Of a stretch of DNA of 64,000 bases, positions 9,731 to 20,213 are shown piece by piece (positions within the stretch are counted from its first letter, which is position 1; every line of letters starts with the position of its first letter). The notes under the pieces are model-generated. The model made no database searches. It was not told the origin of the DNA and was given only the letters and a program-made list of their open reading frames with translations. The position numbers and the translations under genes were made by a program. The stretch comes from Nocardia salmonicida NBRC 13393 (GTDB lineage: Bacteria > Actinomycetota > Actinomycetes > Mycobacteriales > Mycobacteriaceae): NCBI RefSeq assembly GCF_001613085.1, contig NZ_BDBR01000020.1, forward strand, positions 16,341-80,340. Direction: 5' to 3'.

Positions 9731-10947
9731 GAGGCGGATCCGAGCGGGAAGGACACCGTCACGGCGGTATGGCCGGGTTCGGATTCGACGGTCATCGCAC
9801 CGCCCTGTTGCTCGACGCGACTGCGCATGGCGGCGAGGCCGAACGCGCCGGATCGGGGGTGGCGCAACATGTCCGGTGCGATCCCGATCCCGTCGTCGAC
9901 GATGTCCAAGTGCGCGTCGGTGTCGCCGTAGGTGAGGGTGACCCGCATGCGCGCGGCCTGCGCGTGCTGGACCACATTGGCCACCGCACTCTGCGCGATC
10001 CGCACCAGGGCGGCCTCGACCGGCATCGGCAGTCGTTCCGGTTCACCCTCGACGAGCAGTTGCGTGGTCAGTGTCGGCGACTGCGCGCGAAGGCAAATAC
10101 GTTCCAGCGCTTCGGCGAGCGATTGTCCGTCCAGCGCGGCGGGCGACAATTCGTCGATGAGCCTTCGGGTTTCGGCCAGGTCTTCGGCGGCGGTCTCGCG
10201 TGCGAGCCGAATACGATCCAGCGCAGGATGATCCGGTGCGGCCTGCTCAGCGGCGTGCAGGAGTAGTTGGATGCTGCTCAACCCCTGGGCGACGGTGTCG
10301 TGGATTTCCTTGGCCAGGCGTTCGCGCTCGGCGAGCTTGCCCGCTGTTCGTTCCTGTTCCGCGAGAATCGCTCTGGTGCCGATCAATTCGTCGATCAACC
10401 GCTCCCGCTCGACCGCCTCACGATGCAGGGCCTGATAGCCGAGCCCGATCCCGATCGCCACCAACGCGCCGAGAACCGGCCCCACCACCGCACCCGCGGA
10501 CCAACCACGATGCGCCGCGAACCCGAGTACACCGACCGCCGTCGCCGAGACCACCGCGACCAGACTCCACGGCCGTGGCAGCAGGTGCAGGTAGACGAAG
10601 AACAGCCCGAAGGCGAGATAGACCGCATCAGGAGTGAGCGCGAGCAAGACCAGCCACAACACGGTCAACGCCGCCAGCCACACCCACACCGCCCCATCGG
10701 GAACCGTCCGCGAACGCGAGCGAGGAAACTCGGTCCCCGCGAAATAGACCAGCAACCACACCACCGTCAGCGCGACCACCGCGATTCCGTGACCGCCGCC
10801 GTCGGGCAGCAACGCACGCACCGCGACCACCACCGCCAGCACCGTCACCAGCACATGCAGGCCGAGGCGCAGAGTGGTGACCACCGGGGTCAGGGGGGAC
10901 GAGTGCACGTCGACCAGCTTATGTGCGGCAACCACACGGGCATCCAT
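9727..10947 (-). CDS. Sensor histidine kinase (HisKA_3/NarX type)
   Basis: A 406-residue membrane kinase. The N-terminal half has about five to six hydrophobic segments (residues 25-190) with no large extracellular domain, so it probably senses membrane stress or a lipophilic ligand. The dimerisation/phosphorylation helix is LAERERLAKEIHDTVAQGLSSIQLLLHAAEQ, with the phospho-acceptor His in EIHDTVAQG. The ATPase domain follows with N-box VANVVQHAQA, G1 IVDDGIGI and G2 GAFGLAAMRSRVEQQGG. The start is the ATG at 10945-10947, which gives MDARVVAAHK. Upstream frame extension is not coding-like. It is cotranscribed with the response regulator. Confidence 0.94.
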   Translation of the reverse strand: MDARVVAAHKLVDVHSSPLTPVVTTLRLGLHVLVTVLAVVVAVRALLPDGGGHGIAVVALTVVWLLVYFAGTEFPRSRSRTVPDGAVWVWLAALTVLWLVLLALTPDAVYLAFGLFFVYLHLLPRPWSLVAVVSATAVGVLGFAAHRGWSAGAVVGPVLGALVAIGIGLGYQALHREAVERERLIDELIGTRAILAEQERTAGKLAERERLAKEIHDTVAQGLSSIQLLLHAAEQAAPDHPALDRIRLARETAAEDLAETRRLIDELSPAALDGQSLAEALERICLRAQSPTLTTQLLVEGEPERLPMPVEAALVRIAQSAVANVVQHAQAARMRVTLTYGDTDAHLDIVDDGIGIAPDMLRHPRSGAFGLAAMRSRVEQQGGAMTVESEPGHTAVTVSFPLGSAS

Positions 10948-10957
10948 CGAAAGATGT

Positions 10958-10989
10958 AAACGCCGCCAGACCTTGGATGGACGGCGTTT
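10958..10989. promoter_or_regulatory. Inverted repeat between kinase and exporter genes
   Basis: AAACGCCG (10958-10965) and CGGCGTTT (10982-10989) form a perfect 8-bp inverted repeat with a 16-bp spacer in the 91-bp divergent promoter region. The position fits an operator for the adjacent NarL-type regulator, but no experimental motif is known for this regulator and the repeat could be incidental. Confidence 0.45.
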
Positions 10990-11038
10990 CGTGCGCCGGT
11001 GCGATGGCGTCGGCAGTCGAGATCGACAGAGTGGAGTC

Positions 11039-12079
11039 ATGTTCGTCGCACTCCGAGATCTCCGAGCCGCCCGTGGCCGCTTCCTGCTCATCACCACCGT
11101 CGTGCTGTTGGTGGCGGTGCTGGTGAGCTTCCTCAGCGGTCTCACCGCCGGGCTCGCACACCAGAACATCTCCGCGGTCCAGGGCATCGACGCCGACCAG
11201 GTGGTTTTCGCCGAGACCGGGGCCGATCCATCCTTCGACTCGTCGGTTCTCACCGAGCAGCAGATCGCACAGTGGCAATCGGCGGACGCGACCCCGATCG
11301 GCATCTCACGCACGAGGGCCGAGCACGCCGGCGCCAGCCCGACGCAGGTCGCGTTGTTCGGCGGCGACCCGTCGGCATTCAGCAATCGCCCTGCTACCGC
11401 ACCCGGCGCCGTGGTGCTGAGTTCGGCGGCGGCTCGTGAGCTGTCGGCGGGTACCGGTGACGTTGTGCTGCTGGCGGGCCACGAGTTCACCGTCGCCGAC
11501 GTCGCCGGTGACGAGTGGTACAGCCATACCCCCGTGATCTGGACGAGCATGCAGGACTGGCAGGCAGCCAGCCCGCGCGCCGGTGCCGCGACCGTGCTCG
11601 CGGTGACCGGCGATGTCCCCGGCGGCCTCGACGCCGAAGCCGGAACGCACTCGCTGCCCGCCGAGGATGCCGTCCAGGCGATCGGCTCCTACCAGGCCGA
11701 GAACAGTTCACTCACCCTGATGACGGTGCTGCTGTTCGCCATCTCGGCGCTGGTGATCGGGGCTTTCTTCACGGTCTGGACCGTGCAGCGCCAACCCGAC
11801 ATCGCCACCTTGAAGGCGCTCGGCGCGACCACCGGCTCATTGGTTCGCGATGCCCTCGCCCAAGCCGCGATCGTCCTGACCGCGGGCGTCACGGCGGGCC
11901 TGGCGATCACCGCCCTCGCCTCGCTGTTCCTCGGCGAGGCAATGCCTTTCGTGCTCAGCCCCGCGACGACCCTGGTCCCCGCGCTGGCCTTGATCATCCT
12001 CGGTCTCGTCGGCGCCGCTGTCGCCCTGCGCTTCCTGTTCACCACCGACCCGCTGACCGCGCTCGGCGCGACCCGCTGA
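11039..12079 (+). CDS. ABC transporter permease, FtsX-like
   Basis: A 346-residue MacB/FtsX-family permease. It has one transmembrane helix at the N-terminus (FLLITTVVLLVAVLVSFLSGL), an extracellular domain of about 200 residues, then three helices in the C-terminal third (LMTVLLFAISALVIGAFFTVW; AIVLTAGVTAGLAITALASLFL; LVPALALIILGLVGAAVAL). The cytoplasmic loop RQPDIATLKALGATTGSLV is the characteristic FtsX coupling motif. It works with the ATPase encoded 85 bp downstream, probably as an exporter or mechanotransmission system. No substrate-binding protein is encoded nearby, which supports export rather than uptake. It is likely controlled by the divergent two-component system. Confidence 0.93.
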   Translation: MFVALRDLRAARGRFLLITTVVLLVAVLVSFLSGLTAGLAHQNISAVQGIDADQVVFAETGADPSFDSSVLTEQQIAQWQSADATPIGISRTRAEHAGASPTQVALFGGDPSAFSNRPATAPGAVVLSSAAARELSAGTGDVVLLAGHEFTVADVAGDEWYSHTPVIWTSMQDWQAASPRAGAATVLAVTGDVPGGLDAEAGTHSLPAEDAVQAIGSYQAENSSLTLMTVLLFAISALVIGAFFTVWTVQRQPDIATLKALGATTGSLVRDALAQAAIVLTAGVTAGLAITALASLFLGEAMPFVLSPATTLVPALALIILGLVGAAVALRFLFTTDPLTALGATR

Positions 12080-12164
12080 CGAACCCATGACGACCGTCGC
12101 CCGCACCGACGCCGTAGTCGCGTCGCCGATCCGGTGCACCACGCGACCAACCGAAGGATCCACC

Positions 12165-12875
12165 GTGGCAATCACTCTTACCGACGTAACCCTCACCTAC
12201 CCCGACGGCGCCGACCGTCTCACCGCCCTCGACCGCGTGAACATGCACGTCCCCGGCGGCACCATCGCCGCGGTGACCGGCGCGTCCGGATCAGGAAAGT
12301 CGAGCCTGCTCGCCGTCGCCGCGACCCTGATCCGGCCCGACTCGGGCACGGTTGTGCTCGAAACCGATTCGGCCACTACAGATCTGGCTACGCTGAGCCG
12401 CCGAGCCGCCGCCTCGGCTCGCCGGACCTCGATGGGCATCGTCTTCCAGCAACCGAATCTCATCCCGTCGCTCACCGCCGTCGAGCAGCTGGAAGTGACC
12501 GCCCACCTCGGCGGACCGAAGCGAGCATCGCGTAGTGAAACCAATTCCCGCGCAAAGGAACTACTCGAAGCGGTAGGTCTGGCCGAACAGGCTCACAAAC
12601 GTCCCGCCCAGCTCTCCGGCGGCCAACGCCAGCGCGTCAACATCGCCCGAGCCCTGATGAACGACCCCGCCCTGCTCGTGGTCGACGAACCGACCAGCGC
12701 GCTGGATTCCGAACGCGGCGCCGCGATCATCGCCCTGATCACCACCATCGCCCGCGAACACCGCGCCGCCACCATCCTGGTCACCCATGACCCGACCCAC
12801 CTGCACCGCATGGACGCGGTCTACCGCATGACAGACGGCCGCCTCACCGACGTCGCCGTCCCCGCGCCTGCCTGA
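12165..12875 (+). CDS. ABC transporter ATP-binding protein (LolD/MacB type)
   Basis: A 236-residue ATPase with Walker A GASGSGKSS, Q-loop VFQQPNLIPSLT, signature LSGGQRQRVNIARAL, Walker B LLVVDEPTSALD and the switch His in LVTHDP. I use the GTG at 12165 because AAGGA (12154-12158) lies six bases upstream and the ABC fold begins at once (AITLTDVTLTYPDG). An in-frame ATG at 12087 would add 26 unconserved residues and starts just after the permease stop. It pairs with the FtsX-like permease upstream. Confidence 0.93.
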   Translation: MAITLTDVTLTYPDGADRLTALDRVNMHVPGGTIAAVTGASGSGKSSLLAVAATLIRPDSGTVVLETDSATTDLATLSRRAAASARRTSMGIVFQQPNLIPSLTAVEQLEVTAHLGGPKRASRSETNSRAKELLEAVGLAEQAHKRPAQLSGGQRQRVNIARALMNDPALLVVDEPTSALDSERGAAIIALITTIAREHRAATILVTHDPTHLHRMDAVYRMTDGRLTDVAVPAPA

Positions 12876-12909
12876 CGCCTGACCGTCCGCCACCGGGCAG
12901 ACTGGGCCC

Positions 12910-13341
12910 ATGAGCGATCCGAGGCATCTCATCGTGGTGGATGCGGCCAATGTCATCGGCTCGCGCCCCAACGGTTGGTGGAAGGACCGCGCGGGCGCCG
13001 CGCGCAGGCTTCTCTCCGACCTGGCGAACCTGACAACCCGCCTGCCCGAGACCACCGCGGTCACCGTCGTCCTCGAAGGCGCGGCCAAAGCCGCCGCCGA
13101 CGGCGCCGAGCCCTCCGCGCCGCGGCTGAAGGTGGTCCTCGCCGACCGCTCGGGTGACGACAAGATCGTCGACGTGGTCGCCGAGCCCGATTCCCACGAA
13201 CAGATCACCGTCGTCACCGCCGACCGCGAACTCCGCACCAGAGTCCAAGCCCATGGCGCCCAAACCGTCGGCCCCGGCTGGCTCTGGAACCGGATCGAGG
13301 CTTCACCCGCTTCGGGTGAGGACAGGACCGAGTCGGGCTGA
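12910..13341 (+). CDS. NYN/PIN-like nuclease domain protein
   Basis: A 143-residue protein beginning IVVDAANVIGSRPNGWWKDRAGAARRLL, the DxxN opening of NYN/PIN-like (YacP-related) ribonucleases. Further acidic positions occur at RSGDDKIVD and TADRELRTR, which fit the remaining metal-binding residues. Mycobacterial relatives are often labelled NTP pyrophosphohydrolases, but the motifs fit a nuclease better. The tail GPGWLWNRIE is typical of the family. A 7-bp hairpin (13303-13319) overlaps the last codons; without a T-tract it is a weak terminator candidate. Confidence 0.8.
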   Translation: MSDPRHLIVVDAANVIGSRPNGWWKDRAGAARRLLSDLANLTTRLPETTAVTVVLEGAAKAAADGAEPSAPRLKVVLADRSGDDKIVDVVAEPDSHEQITVVTADRELRTRVQAHGAQTVGPGWLWNRIEASPASGEDRTESG

Positions 13342-13388
13342 CAGGCTGACTTCGCTCCTCATCGTGGGGATTCGGTCATGGAGGTGTG

Positions 13389-14699
13389 ATGGCGGATACG
13401 CATGCCCCGGACGTCGATCCGGTTGCGGTCATGCGCTCCAAGCGGTACCTCGTGGCTCTACTGCTGGCGGCGGCTCTGGGCATACCGATCTCTTTGGTCG
13501 CGTATGGCTTCCTGGCCGCGGTAACGAAGATCCAGCAGTTCCTCTTCAGCGACCTCCCGGGTGACGTCTTCTCCGGTGGCACGCCATCATGGTGGCCGCT
13601 GCCCTGGTTGGTGCTCTGCGGCGTGTTGACCGGGGCGACCATCCGCTATCTGCCAGGCAACGCCGGTCACTCTCCGGCATTCGGGTTCCACGCCGGAGGC
13701 ACGCCGGTCGACAAGGAATTGCCGGGCATCATCCTGGCGGCACTGGCCACGCTCAGCCTGGGTGCCGTTCTCGGTCCGGAGGCCCCGCTGATCGCGATCG
13801 GCGGCGGACTCGCAGTGCTCACGGTGCACCTGCTGAAGAAGGACGCGCCTCCGATGGCGCTGGTGATCATGGCGTCGGCGGGCAGCTTCACCGCCATCAG
13901 CACCCTGTTCGGCTCCCCGATCCTGGCTGCGTTCCTGATCATGGAAGCCGCCGGAATCGGCGGCGCGACGCTGAGTCTCGTCGCGGTACCGGGACTGCTC
14001 GCCTCCGGTATCGGCGCCGTCGTCTTCGTCGGACTCGACAGTCTCACCGGACTCGGCACGTTCTCCCTCGCGCTGACATCCGTTCCGGCGGCGGTGAACC
14101 CCACTGTGGCCACGATGTGCTGGGCTGTCGTCGTCGGTGCGATCGCGGCGCTCCTCGGCTGGGCGATCCGCTGGGGCGGGCTGGCACTTCGACCGCTCGT
14201 ACACACCCATCGCATCCTCGTGACGGCAATGCTCGGGTTGCTCGTCGGTCTTACCGCCACCGCCTACCAGCTGATTTCCGGGAACAGCTTCAACCAGGTG
14301 TTGTTCTCCGGGCAGGACGCCCTACCCGAACTCGTCGCCCACGCCGCCGACTATTCCGTGGGTGTCCTGCTTCTGCTCGGTCTCTGCAAAACGGTTGCCT
14401 ATTCGATTTCGTTGAGTGCGTTTCGTGGTGGACCGGTCTTCCCGTCGATCTTCATCGGCGCCGTTCTCGGCATCGCGATGAGCGGACTGCCGGGCATGAG
14501 TATGGGCCCGGCGATCGCGATGGGCATCGGGGCGATGTGCGCGGTGATGCTGCGCCTCCCGTTGACCTCAGCGCTGCTGGGTGTTCTGCTGCTCGGTACC
14601 GACGGCATCTCGGTGACCCCCCAGGTGGTCGTCGCTGTGGCCGTGGCCTTTGTCCTGATCAATGTCCTGCCGACAACGCCGCCAAAGCCATCTGCCTGA
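13389..14699 (+). CDS. ClC-family chloride channel/transporter
   Basis: A 436-residue membrane protein with around ten hydrophobic segments. ClC signatures: GAVLGPEAPLIAIGGGLA in the position of the G-R/K-E-G-P motif, keeping the gating Glu but replacing the usual Gly-Pro by Ala-Pro, and RGGPVFPSIFIGAVLGIAMSG matching the GxFxPxxxxGA motif. Conservation of the gating Glu suggests proton coupling. GGAGG at 13380-13384 supports the ATG at 13389 rather than the GTG three bases earlier. The last 41 bp overlap the convergent TetR gene. Confidence 0.92.
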   Translation: MADTHAPDVDPVAVMRSKRYLVALLLAAALGIPISLVAYGFLAAVTKIQQFLFSDLPGDVFSGGTPSWWPLPWLVLCGVLTGATIRYLPGNAGHSPAFGFHAGGTPVDKELPGIILAALATLSLGAVLGPEAPLIAIGGGLAVLTVHLLKKDAPPMALVIMASAGSFTAISTLFGSPILAAFLIMEAAGIGGATLSLVAVPGLLASGIGAVVFVGLDSLTGLGTFSLALTSVPAAVNPTVATMCWAVVVGAIAALLGWAIRWGGLALRPLVHTHRILVTAMLGLLVGLTATAYQLISGNSFNQVLFSGQDALPELVAHAADYSVGVLLLLGLCKTVAYSISLSAFRGGPVFPSIFIGAVLGIAMSGLPGMSMGPAIAMGIGAMCAVMLRLPLTSALLGVLLLGTDGISVTPQVVVAVAVAFVLINVLPTTPPKPSA

Positions 14700-15261
14700 G
14701 CACCGGACGGGCCCGCGAAGCGCTCGCCGCCGACGCGCTGTGCGGGGTGGAGTTGATCAGGCCGAAGGCGGCGTGGGCCTGAATACGGGCGGCTTCCTCG
14801 GGGAGACCGGGGTTCAGTTCGCGCAGGACGCCCACCCAGATCTCGACGTATTGACGCTGGGTGCGGCGCAGGATCCGGCGGTCGTTGGCGGGCACATTGT
14901 CGAGGTCGCGGTCCTGGATGCGGATGAGTTCGGGATTACCGAAGGCGAAGTCGAGGTGGAAGTCGACCAGGGCCGTCAGCGCCGAGGCGGCCGACGGCGA
15001 TTCGTCGACGACGGCGCGACCGCCCGAGAGCAGGCGCTCACTGATGCCGACCAGGAGTTCGACCAGCAGCGCCTCTTTGTTCGCGAAGTGACGGTAGACG
15101 GCGGGGCCGCTGATGCCGACCGCCGCGCCGAGGTCGTCCAGACGCACGCCGAAGAAGCCGCGGTCGGCGATGAGACGGGCGCCCGCGGCGAGCAGCTGTT
15201 CGCGACGCTGAGCTTTGAGCTGCTCGCGCCGGGTCACCTGGACAGGCTCGCTAGTCGACAT
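14659..15261 (-). CDS. TetR regulator of the leucine-degradation operon
   Basis: A 200-residue TetR repressor. The helix-turn-helix lies at about residues 20-65: REQLLAAGARLIADRGFFGVRLDDLGAAVGISGPAVYRHFANKEALL. It is divergent from accD1, in the same arrangement as Rv2506 opposite the Rv2505c-Rv2498c genes of M. tuberculosis, so it probably represses the acc-fadE-maoC-citE operon and itself, with an acyl-CoA intermediate as likely inducer (inference). The 88-bp promoter gap contains inverted repeats suited to it. Its 3' end overlaps the ClC gene tail-to-tail. Confidence 0.9.
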   Translation of the reverse strand: MSTSEPVQVTRREQLKAQRREQLLAAGARLIADRGFFGVRLDDLGAAVGISGPAVYRHFANKEALLVELLVGISERLLSGGRAVVDESPSAASALTALVDFHLDFAFGNPELIRIQDRDLDNVPANDRRILRRTQRQYVEIWVGVLRELNPGLPEEAARIQAHAAFGLINSTPHSASAASASRARPVLRQMALAALSAGH

Positions 15262-15286
15262 TGTGGCCGCCCCCTCTGGACAACTT

Positions 15287-15330
15287 GGTTAGTGAAGATT
15301 AACCTGAATTTCAGTTATTAGCGATTAACC
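15287..15330. promoter_or_regulatory. Candidate TetR operators in the accD1 promoter
   Basis: GGTTAGTGAAGATTAACC (15287-15304) has GGTTA/TAACC arms. It is followed by CTGAATTTCAG (15304-15314), a second inverted repeat, and GATTAACC occurs twice (15297-15304 and 15323-15330). The stretch is AT-rich compared with its flanks and lies between two divergent starts, which fits overlapping promoters under repressor control. Confidence 0.6.
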
Positions 15331-15349
15331 GAATGAGAGAATGGGCGCG

Positions 15350-16957
<1,608 letters not shown>

Positions 16958-16962
16958 GCGAC

Positions 16963-19056
16963 ATGCTGAACAAGAACCACCCCGTCGAATTCGACACCGT
17001 CCTGGTCGCCAATCGTGGCGAGATCGCGGTGCGAGTGATCAAGACGCTGCGCGCCATGGGCATTCGCTCGGTCGCGGTCTACAGCGACGCCGACGCCGAC
17101 GCGCGCCATGTGCGTGAGGCCGATGTCGCGGTGCGGCTCGGGCCCGCGCCGGCACGCGAGAGCTACCTGTCGATCGAGAAGGTCGTCGACGCCGCCGTTC
17201 GGTCCGGTGCGCAGGCTGTGCATCCGGGCTATGGCTTCCTGTCGGAGAATTCGGCCTTCGCGGCGGCGCTGTCCGACGCGGGCATCGTGTTCCTCGGCCC
17301 GCCGGCCAAAGCGATCGAGGTGATGGGCGACAAGATCACCGCGAAGAAGACGGTGACGGCGTTCGGGGTTCCCGTGGTGCCCGGCATCGCCGAGCCCGGC
17401 CTGACCGATGACCAACTGATCGCCGCCGCGACAGAAATCGGCTATCCGGTACTCGTGAAGCCCTCCGCCGGTGGCGGCGGCAAGGGCATGCGCCGAGTCG
17501 CCGACCCCGCCGATCTGCCTGCCGCGCTGGTGAGCGCCCGGCGCGAAGCCGGTGCGGCCTTCGGCGACGACACTCTGTTCCTCGAACGGTTCGTCAACCG
17601 GCCCCGTCACATCGAGGTACAGGTCCTGGCCGACAAATTCGGCAATGTGGTGCACCTGGGCGAGCGCGAATGCAGCTTGCAGCGCAGGCACCAGAAGGTG
17701 ATCGAGGAAGCGCCGTCACCACTGCTGGACGCGCAGACCAGAGCGCGGATCGGCACCGCCGCCTGCGATACCGCCCGCAGCGTGGACTACGTGGGCGCGG
17801 GCACCGTGGAGTTCATCGTCTCGGCCGACCAGCCGGACGAGTTCTTCTTCATGGAGATGAATACTCGCCTGCAGGTGGAACATCCGGTGACCGAGCTGGT
17901 CACCGGCGTCGATCTGGTGGAGTGCCAGGTGCGGGTGGCCGCGGGCCAGAAGCTGGCGCGCACCCAGGACGAGATCCACCTCGTCGGGCACGCGGTCGAA
18001 GCGCGCGTCTACGCGGAGGACCCGGGCCGCGGGTTCCTGCCGACCGGCGGCACCGTGCTCGCGCTGTCGGAGCCCGAAGGCGCTGGCGTGCGGGTGGATT
18101 CGGGCCTGTCGGTAGGCACCGTGGTCGGTAGCGATTACGACCCGATGCTGTCGAAGGTGATCGCGCGGGGCAACACGCGCGCCGAAGCACTCGCCGCGCT
18201 CGATCGGGCACTGGAACAGACTGTGCTGCTCGGCGTGACGAGCAATATAGAGTTCCTGCGGTTCCTGCTCGCCGACGACGACGTACAGGCGGGCCGTCTC
18301 GACACGGCACTGCTGGACCGGCGGGTCGCCGACTTCGTGACCGCTGAGGTCACCGATGCCGAATTCATCGCTGCCGCGGCCCATCACTGGTTGCGACGTT
18401 GGCCCGCCACCGGTGGCGATCCCTGGGCGGTCCCCTCGGGATGGCGGCTCGGCACACCGGCCCCGACCTCGATCAGACTGTCCGCGGGCGAGCAGGTGCG
18501 CCACGTTTTCATCGCGGGCACACCGGCTTCGGCGACTGTGTGGCTCGACGAGCCGGGGGCCGAGGTGTCGACATCGACCGAACTCGCGCCGCACACGCTC
18601 ACCGCCACTGTCACTGCCGAGGGTCTCGCGGCGACTCTCGACGGACTGCGCCGTACCTACCGCATCGCCGAGGCCGACGGTCAGCTGTGGGTGAGCCACG
18701 ACGGCGCCCTCGCCGTTCTGCGCGAGGTCGCCGAGGCGAGCGTGCGCGGCGATGCCGCCCATGTCGGTGACGCCGAGATCCGCAGTCCCATGCCGGGTTC
18801 GGTGATCGCGACGCCGGTCGAGAACGGCGCGACCGTCGCTGTCGGTGATCCGGTGATCGTCATCGAGGCCATGAAGATGGAGCACGCGCTCACCGCGCCG
18901 GTGGCAGGCACGGTGGAGGTGCTCGCCGCGCCTGGCGCCCAGGTGAAGCTCGACCAGGTACTGGTGCGCGTCGTCGCCCATCCCGCAGAAACCGCCGCGG
19001 CCGATAGCGCCGTAGCAGAAACCACCGAAACCGAGCGCGAAGGATCCCTCGCATGA
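16963..19056 (+). CDS. accA1: Acyl-CoA carboxylase alpha subunit (biotin carboxylase + carrier)
   Basis: A 697-residue biotin-dependent subunit. The biotin carboxylase domain (about 10-460) includes VLVANRGEIAVRVIKTLR, HPGYGFLSEN, the ATP-grasp loop KPSAGGGGKGM, FLERFVNRPRHIEVQVLAD, ERECSLQRRHQKVIEEAPS and MEMNTRLQVEHPVTE. A BT-like region follows, then the biotinyl domain with the lysine in EAMKMEHAL near residue 640. A GTG at 16954, overlapping the accD1 stop as GTGA, is an alternative start adding three residues. The C-terminus has an alanine/glutamate-rich tail. It forms the carboxylase with AccD1; fadE overlaps its stop by 4 bp. Confidence 0.95.
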   Translation: MLNKNHPVEFDTVLVANRGEIAVRVIKTLRAMGIRSVAVYSDADADARHVREADVAVRLGPAPARESYLSIEKVVDAAVRSGAQAVHPGYGFLSENSAFAAALSDAGIVFLGPPAKAIEVMGDKITAKKTVTAFGVPVVPGIAEPGLTDDQLIAAATEIGYPVLVKPSAGGGGKGMRRVADPADLPAALVSARREAGAAFGDDTLFLERFVNRPRHIEVQVLADKFGNVVHLGERECSLQRRHQKVIEEAPSPLLDAQTRARIGTAACDTARSVDYVGAGTVEFIVSADQPDEFFFMEMNTRLQVEHPVTELVTGVDLVECQVRVAAGQKLARTQDEIHLVGHAVEARVYAEDPGRGFLPTGGTVLALSEPEGAGVRVDSGLSVGTVVGSDYDPMLSKVIARGNTRAEALAALDRALEQTVLLGVTSNIEFLRFLLADDDVQAGRLDTALLDRRVADFVTAEVTDAEFIAAAAHHWLRRWPATGGDPWAVPSGWRLGTPAPTSIRLSAGEQVRHVFIAGTPASATVWLDEPGAEVSTSTELAPHTLTATVTAEGLAATLDGLRRTYRIAEADGQLWVSHDGALAVLREVAEASVRGDAAHVGDAEIRSPMPGSVIATPVENGATVAVGDPVIVIEAMKMEHALTAPVAGTVEVLAAPGAQVKLDQVLVRVVAHPAETAAADSAVAETTETEREGSLA

Positions 19057-20213
19057 CCGACTACCTGTCCTCCGGTTCGTTGCCCGAGGAATATCGCCAA
19101 CTCGCGCTGACCGTGCGCGACTTCGCCAACCAGGTCGTTGCGCCGGTGTCGGCGAAACACGATGCCGAACACAGCTTTCCGTACGAGGTCGTGGCGGGCA
19201 TGGCCGAGATGGGACTGTTCGGCCTGCCGTTTCCCGAGGAGTTCGGCGGCATGGGCGGCGACTACTTCGCCCTGTGCCTGGCGCTCGAGGAACTCGGCAA
19301 GATCGACCAGAGCGTGGCGATCACCCTGGAGGCGGGCGTGTCGCTGGGCGCCATGCCGATCTACCGCTTCGGCAACGACAAGCAGCGCACCGAATGGCTG
19401 CCACAGCTCACCAGCGGGCAGGCGCTGGCGGGCTTCGGACTCACCGAACCCGACGCGGGCAGCGACGCGGGCGGTACAAGGACCACCGCCGTGCAGGACG
19501 GCGAGAGCTGGGTGATCAACGGCAGCAAGCAGTTCATCACCAACTCCGGCACCGACATCACCCGACTGGTCACCGTCACCGCGGTCACCGGGCAGTCCGG
19601 CGGCAAGAAGGAGATCTCCACCATCCTGGTGCCGACCTCCACGCCGGGTTTCGTGGCCGAGCCCGCCTACAACAAGGTCGGCTGGAACGCTTCCGATACC
19701 CACCCGCTGAGCTTCACCGATGTGCGGGTGCCGCAGGAGAATCTGCTCGGCGAGCGTGGTCGCGGCTACGCCAACTTCCTGCGCATCCTCGACGAGGGCC
19801 GCATCGCCATCGCCGCGCTCGCCGTCGGCGCCGCGCAGGGCTGTGTGGACGAGAGCGTGCGCTACGCGGGCGAACGTCAGGCATTCGGGCAGGCGATCGG
19901 CCGCAATCAGGCCATCGCGTTCAAGATCGCCCGGATGGAGGCGCGGGCCCATGTCGCGCGCACCGCCTACTACGACGCCGCCGCGTTGATGCTGGCCGGC
20001 AAACCGTTCAAGAAGGCGGCGTCGATCGCGAAGATGGTCGCCAGCGAGGCGGCGATGGACAACGCCCGCGACGCCACCCAGATCTTCGGCGGCAACGGGT
20101 TCATGAACGAGTACCCGGTGTCGAGGCACTACCGTGACAGCAAGATCCTGGAAATCGGCGAGGGCACCACGGAGGTTCAGCTGATGCTGATCGCAAGGGA
20201 GCTGGGTCTGTGA
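19053..20213 (+). CDS. fadE19: Acyl-CoA dehydrogenase (isovaleryl-CoA dehydrogenase role)
   Basis: A 386-residue flavin dehydrogenase. Signatures: GFGLTEPDAGSDAGG (first ACAD motif), ITNSGTDI, the substrate-binding region RGYANFLRILDEGRIAIAALAVGAAQG, RQAFGQAIGRNQAIAFKIARM, ATQIFGGNGFMNEYPVSRHYRD and IGEGTTEVQ near the C-terminus, which includes a position used as the catalytic Glu in the SCAD subgroup. In this operon the expected substrate is isovaleryl-CoA, giving 3-methylcrotonyl-CoA for the AccA1-AccD1 carboxylase; a branched-chain relative is the alternative. ATGA and GTGA overlaps link it to both neighbours. Confidence 0.93.
   Translation: MTDYLSSGSLPEEYRQLALTVRDFANQVVAPVSAKHDAEHSFPYEVVAGMAEMGLFGLPFPEEFGGMGGDYFALCLALEELGKIDQSVAITLEAGVSLGAMPIYRFGNDKQRTEWLPQLTSGQALAGFGLTEPDAGSDAGGTRTTAVQDGESWVINGSKQFITNSGTDITRLVTVTAVTGQSGGKKEISTILVPTSTPGFVAEPAYNKVGWNASDTHPLSFTDVRVPQENLLGERGRGYANFLRILDEGRIAIAALAVGAAQGCVDESVRYAGERQAFGQAIGRNQAIAFKIARMEARAHVARTAYYDAAALMLAGKPFKKAASIAKMVASEAAMDNARDATQIFGGNGFMNEYPVSRHYRDSKILEIGEGTTEVQLMLIARELGL

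Noticed and set aside
13303..13319. TCACCCG-CTT-CGGGTGA hairpin as a terminator
   Set aside because: It lies inside the last codons of the NYN gene, has only a 7-bp stem and lacks a T-tract.
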